This document shows, in pieces, positions 5,836 through 7,059 of a stretch of DNA of 7,059 bases. A program made the position numbers and the translations under genes. Within the stretch, counting starts at the first letter, position 1, and the number at the start of each line of letters is the position of its first letter. The notes below the pieces were generated by a model that made no database searches, had not been told where the DNA came from, and worked only from the letters and a program-made list of their open reading frames with translations. The DNA comes from UBA1227 sp045599345 (GTDB lineage: Bacteria; Bacillota; Clostridia; Oscillospirales; Acutalibacteraceae): NCBI GenBank assembly GCA_045599345.1, contig JAZRVV010000014.1:1-7059 (forward strand), read 5' to 3'.

Positions 5836-6483
5836 ATGATAGATATTAAAGAACTTAAATTTGATGACAAGGGTCTTATCCCTGCTATCGTTGTTGACGC
5901 TAGCACAAAAAAGGTTTTGACCTTGGCTTACATGAATGAGGAGAGCCTCAAAATCTCTATGGAGAAGAATCTCACCTGCTTCTTTAGCAGGAGCCGCCAG
6001 GAGCTCTGGCTCAAGGGCGAGACATCTGGCAACTACCAGCACATCGTCAGCATCACTGCTGACTGTGACAAGGATGCCCTTGTTGTTGAGGTAAACCCAG
6101 ATGGTCCTGCGTGCCACACAGGCGAGACAAGTTGTTTTTATAACGACCTCTATGAAAACCCAGAGGAAGCTGTTTTCTCACTTGAGGCACTTATGAAACT
6201 CATCGAAGGTCGCAAGACAGAAAAGCAAGAGGGCTCCTACACAACTTACCTTTTTGAAAAGGGTATAGACAAGATTCTTAAAAAAGTTGGCGAAGAGAGC
6301 ACAGAGGTAATAATTGCAGCAGCGACTGATGATAAAAAGGAAACTATTTACGAAATCGCTGACCTTTGCTATCATATAATGGTATTAATGATTGAGATGG
6401 GAATCTCTCTTGACGACATTAATAGCGAACTCAGCAGTCGTCACGTAATAGACAAAAAGGTTAAACAGGAAAAGATGACTTAA
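5836..6483 (+). CDS. hisI: Bifunctional phosphoribosyl-AMP cyclohydrolase / phosphoribosyl-ATP pyrophosphatase
   Basis: This HisIE fusion performs steps 2 and 3: removal of PPi from phosphoribosyl-ATP (HisE part), then hydrolytic opening of the adenine ring of phosphoribosyl-AMP (HisI part). The N-terminal cyclohydrolase domain (about 1-107) shows AYMNEESL (31-38), FFSRSRQELWLKGETSGN (49-66) and DCDKDALV (76-83), with the zinc-type cysteines Cys77, Cys93 (GPACHTGETSCF, 90-101) and Cys100. The C-terminal domain (about 113-205) has the MazG-like helical pyrophosphatase signature: LEALMKLIEGRK (116-127), SYTTYLFEKGIDKILKKVGEE (134-154) and STEVIIAA (155-162), then EIADLCYH (173-180), with acidic residues Glu153, Glu154, Glu157 and Asp176. 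The 215 residues fit known fusions. It follows hisF after 2 bases and is served by GAGGA at 5824-5828. It is the last his gene in the window. Confidence 0.97.
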   Translation: MIDIKELKFDDKGLIPAIVVDASTKKVLTLAYMNEESLKISMEKNLTCFFSRSRQELWLKGETSGNYQHIVSITADCDKDALVVEVNPDGPACHTGETSCFYNDLYENPEEAVFSLEALMKLIEGRKTEKQEGSYTTYLFEKGIDKILKKVGEESTEVIIAAATDDKKETIYEIADLCYHIMVLMIEMGISLDDINSELSSRHVIDKKVKQEKMT

Positions 6484-6488
6484 GACCC

Positions 6489-6494
6489 TGGAGG
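6489..6494 (+). promoter_or_regulatory. Ribosome binding site for the downstream membrane protein gene
   Basis: TGGAGG lies in the 15-base gap after hisIE, leaving only 4 bases (CATT) before the ATG at 6499. The core match is good, but the spacing is shorter than at the his genes. It supports ATG 6499 as the start and leaves no room for a terminator or promoter in the gap. Confidence 0.65.
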
Positions 6495-6498
6495 CATT

Positions 6499-7059
6499 AT
6501 GAAAACCATTTTGCTATATGCTCTCGATTACTGTGAGCAACAGTTTTTCTTCCTAATCTTGCTTATCGGCATGCGCCTTATTTTGACGCGCGATACGGCA
6601 GTTGGTAAGGAAGCATCAAAATTCATAAAACTCATATTGTATTTCACGTTTGCCTACTCATTAATTGACTATGCAGAGACAGTTTATGCGACGCTTCCGA
6701 CGTGGAACATTGAGCGTGCAATTCTTTCGTGGATTTGTTACACAATACTTCCGCTCATTATCTTGTTCTTCATTCGAATGACAACGCATATCAAACGCAA
6801 CACTGCGTGGCTCTATTTGCTGATTGGTGTCAATGGACTTATCTATGCGACGACATTTATTGAACCAATTAAGTGGTTGGCATTTTACTTTGATGAGGAG
6901 AATGATTTCACACGTGGACCGCTTGGATTTGCGTCCCACATTGTTGGTCTCATTTTGATGATAGTGCTCCTTTGCGTACTACTTACGTGGTACAAGGACC
7001 GCAAGCACAACGATACAGGCGCAGTATTTTTCTGCTCACTTGCTTGTATCATTGCAATG
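6499..7059 (+). CDS. Multi-pass membrane protein, N-terminal part (3' truncated by window edge); possible sensor region of a GGDEF-type signalling protein
   Basis: The frame is open for 187 codons from ATG 6499 to the window end without a stop, so the gene continues beyond. The product is strongly hydrophobic with five complete predicted membrane segments (about residues 14-30, 43-62, 75-92, 103-121 and 145-163) and a sixth beginning near 174. Basic loops (Arg26-Lys44, Arg93-Arg100, Lys166-Lys169) alternate with acidic ones (57-72; DEEND at 132-136), implying an outside N-terminus by the positive-inside rule. There is no cleavable signal peptide. The loop ENDFTRGPLGF (134-144), plus MRLILTRDTA (25-34) and LIDYAE (55-60), recall the 7-helix N-terminal regions of Lachnospiraceae diguanylate cyclases. 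That is a resemblance from memory, and no catalytic domain is in view. Codon choice differs from the his genes (more CCG, ACG and GCG). The 15-base gap after hisIE suggests co-transcription. Confidence 0.8.
   Translation, partial: MKTILLYALDYCEQQFFFLILLIGMRLILTRDTAVGKEASKFIKLILYFTFAYSLIDYAETVYATLPTWNIERAILSWICYTILPLIILFFIRMTTHIKRNTAWLYLLIGVNGLIYATTFIEPIKWLAFYFDEENDFTRGPLGFASHIVGLILMIVLLCVLLTWYKDRKHNDTGAVFFCSLACIIAM

Noticed and set aside
6375..6380. TATAAT within hisIE as a possible -10 box of an internal promoter for the membrane gene.
   Set aside because: There is no TTGACA-like element at a 16-18 base spacing upstream and no extended TG motif, and the box lies in coding sequence more than 110 bases before the start.
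6484..6498. Possible his operon terminator in the hisIE-to-membrane-gene gap.
   Set aside because: The gap is 15 bases, has no inverted repeat or T-run, and carries the next gene's ribosome binding site.
6661..6939. A 92-codon minus-strand frame opposite the membrane protein gene.
   Set aside because: The product is rich in Lys, Arg, Asn and Cys with no motif, while the plus strand has a continuous frame with a ribosome binding site and a regular pattern of membrane segments.

Overview
The window is almost entirely a histidine biosynthesis operon, read left to right on the + strand. It contains the 3' end of hisZ followed by complete hisG, hisD, hisC, hisB, hisH, hisA, hisF and hisIE. A ninth-position gene for a multi-pass membrane protein follows and runs off the right edge.

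The organism is most likely a Firmicute of class Clostridia, plausibly a Lachnospiraceae member of the Butyrivibrio/Pseudobutyrivibrio kind. The reasons are base composition of roughly 40-45% GC by eye, strong GGAGG-type ribosome binding sites, a short HisG paired with HisZ, a fused HisIE, a HisB with only the dehydratase domain, and a downstream membrane protein resembling the N-terminal sensor part of Lachnospiraceae GGDEF proteins. This placement comes from memory of family features, not from a search.

Layout: 2-235 hisZ tail; 228-836 hisG; 833-2116 hisD; 2109-3161 hisC; 3158-3748 hisB; 3748-4365 hisH; 4362-5075 hisA; 5075-5833 hisF; 5836-6483 hisIE; 6499-7059+ membrane protein. Every junction from hisZ to hisF overlaps by 1 to 8 bases. 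hisF-hisIE is separated by 2 bases and hisIE to the membrane gene by 15 bases. There is no stretch longer than 15 bases without a gene, no visible terminator, no RNA gene, no mobile element and no CRISPR.

The genes work as one pathway. HisG+HisZ condense ATP and PRPP. HisIE removes pyrophosphate and opens the adenine ring. HisA isomerises the product. HisH+HisF make imidazole glycerol phosphate (releasing AICAR). HisB dehydrates it, HisC transaminates it, and HisD oxidises histidinol to histidine. Only the histidinol-phosphate phosphatase is absent from the window. The operon's promoter and leader lie upstream and cannot be seen.

I do not see a previously undescribed system. The least ordinary items are the membrane-sensor-like gene attached to the his operon with different codon usage, a long perfect stem-loop inside hisF, and patchy CpG-rich segments within otherwise A-ending-codon genes.
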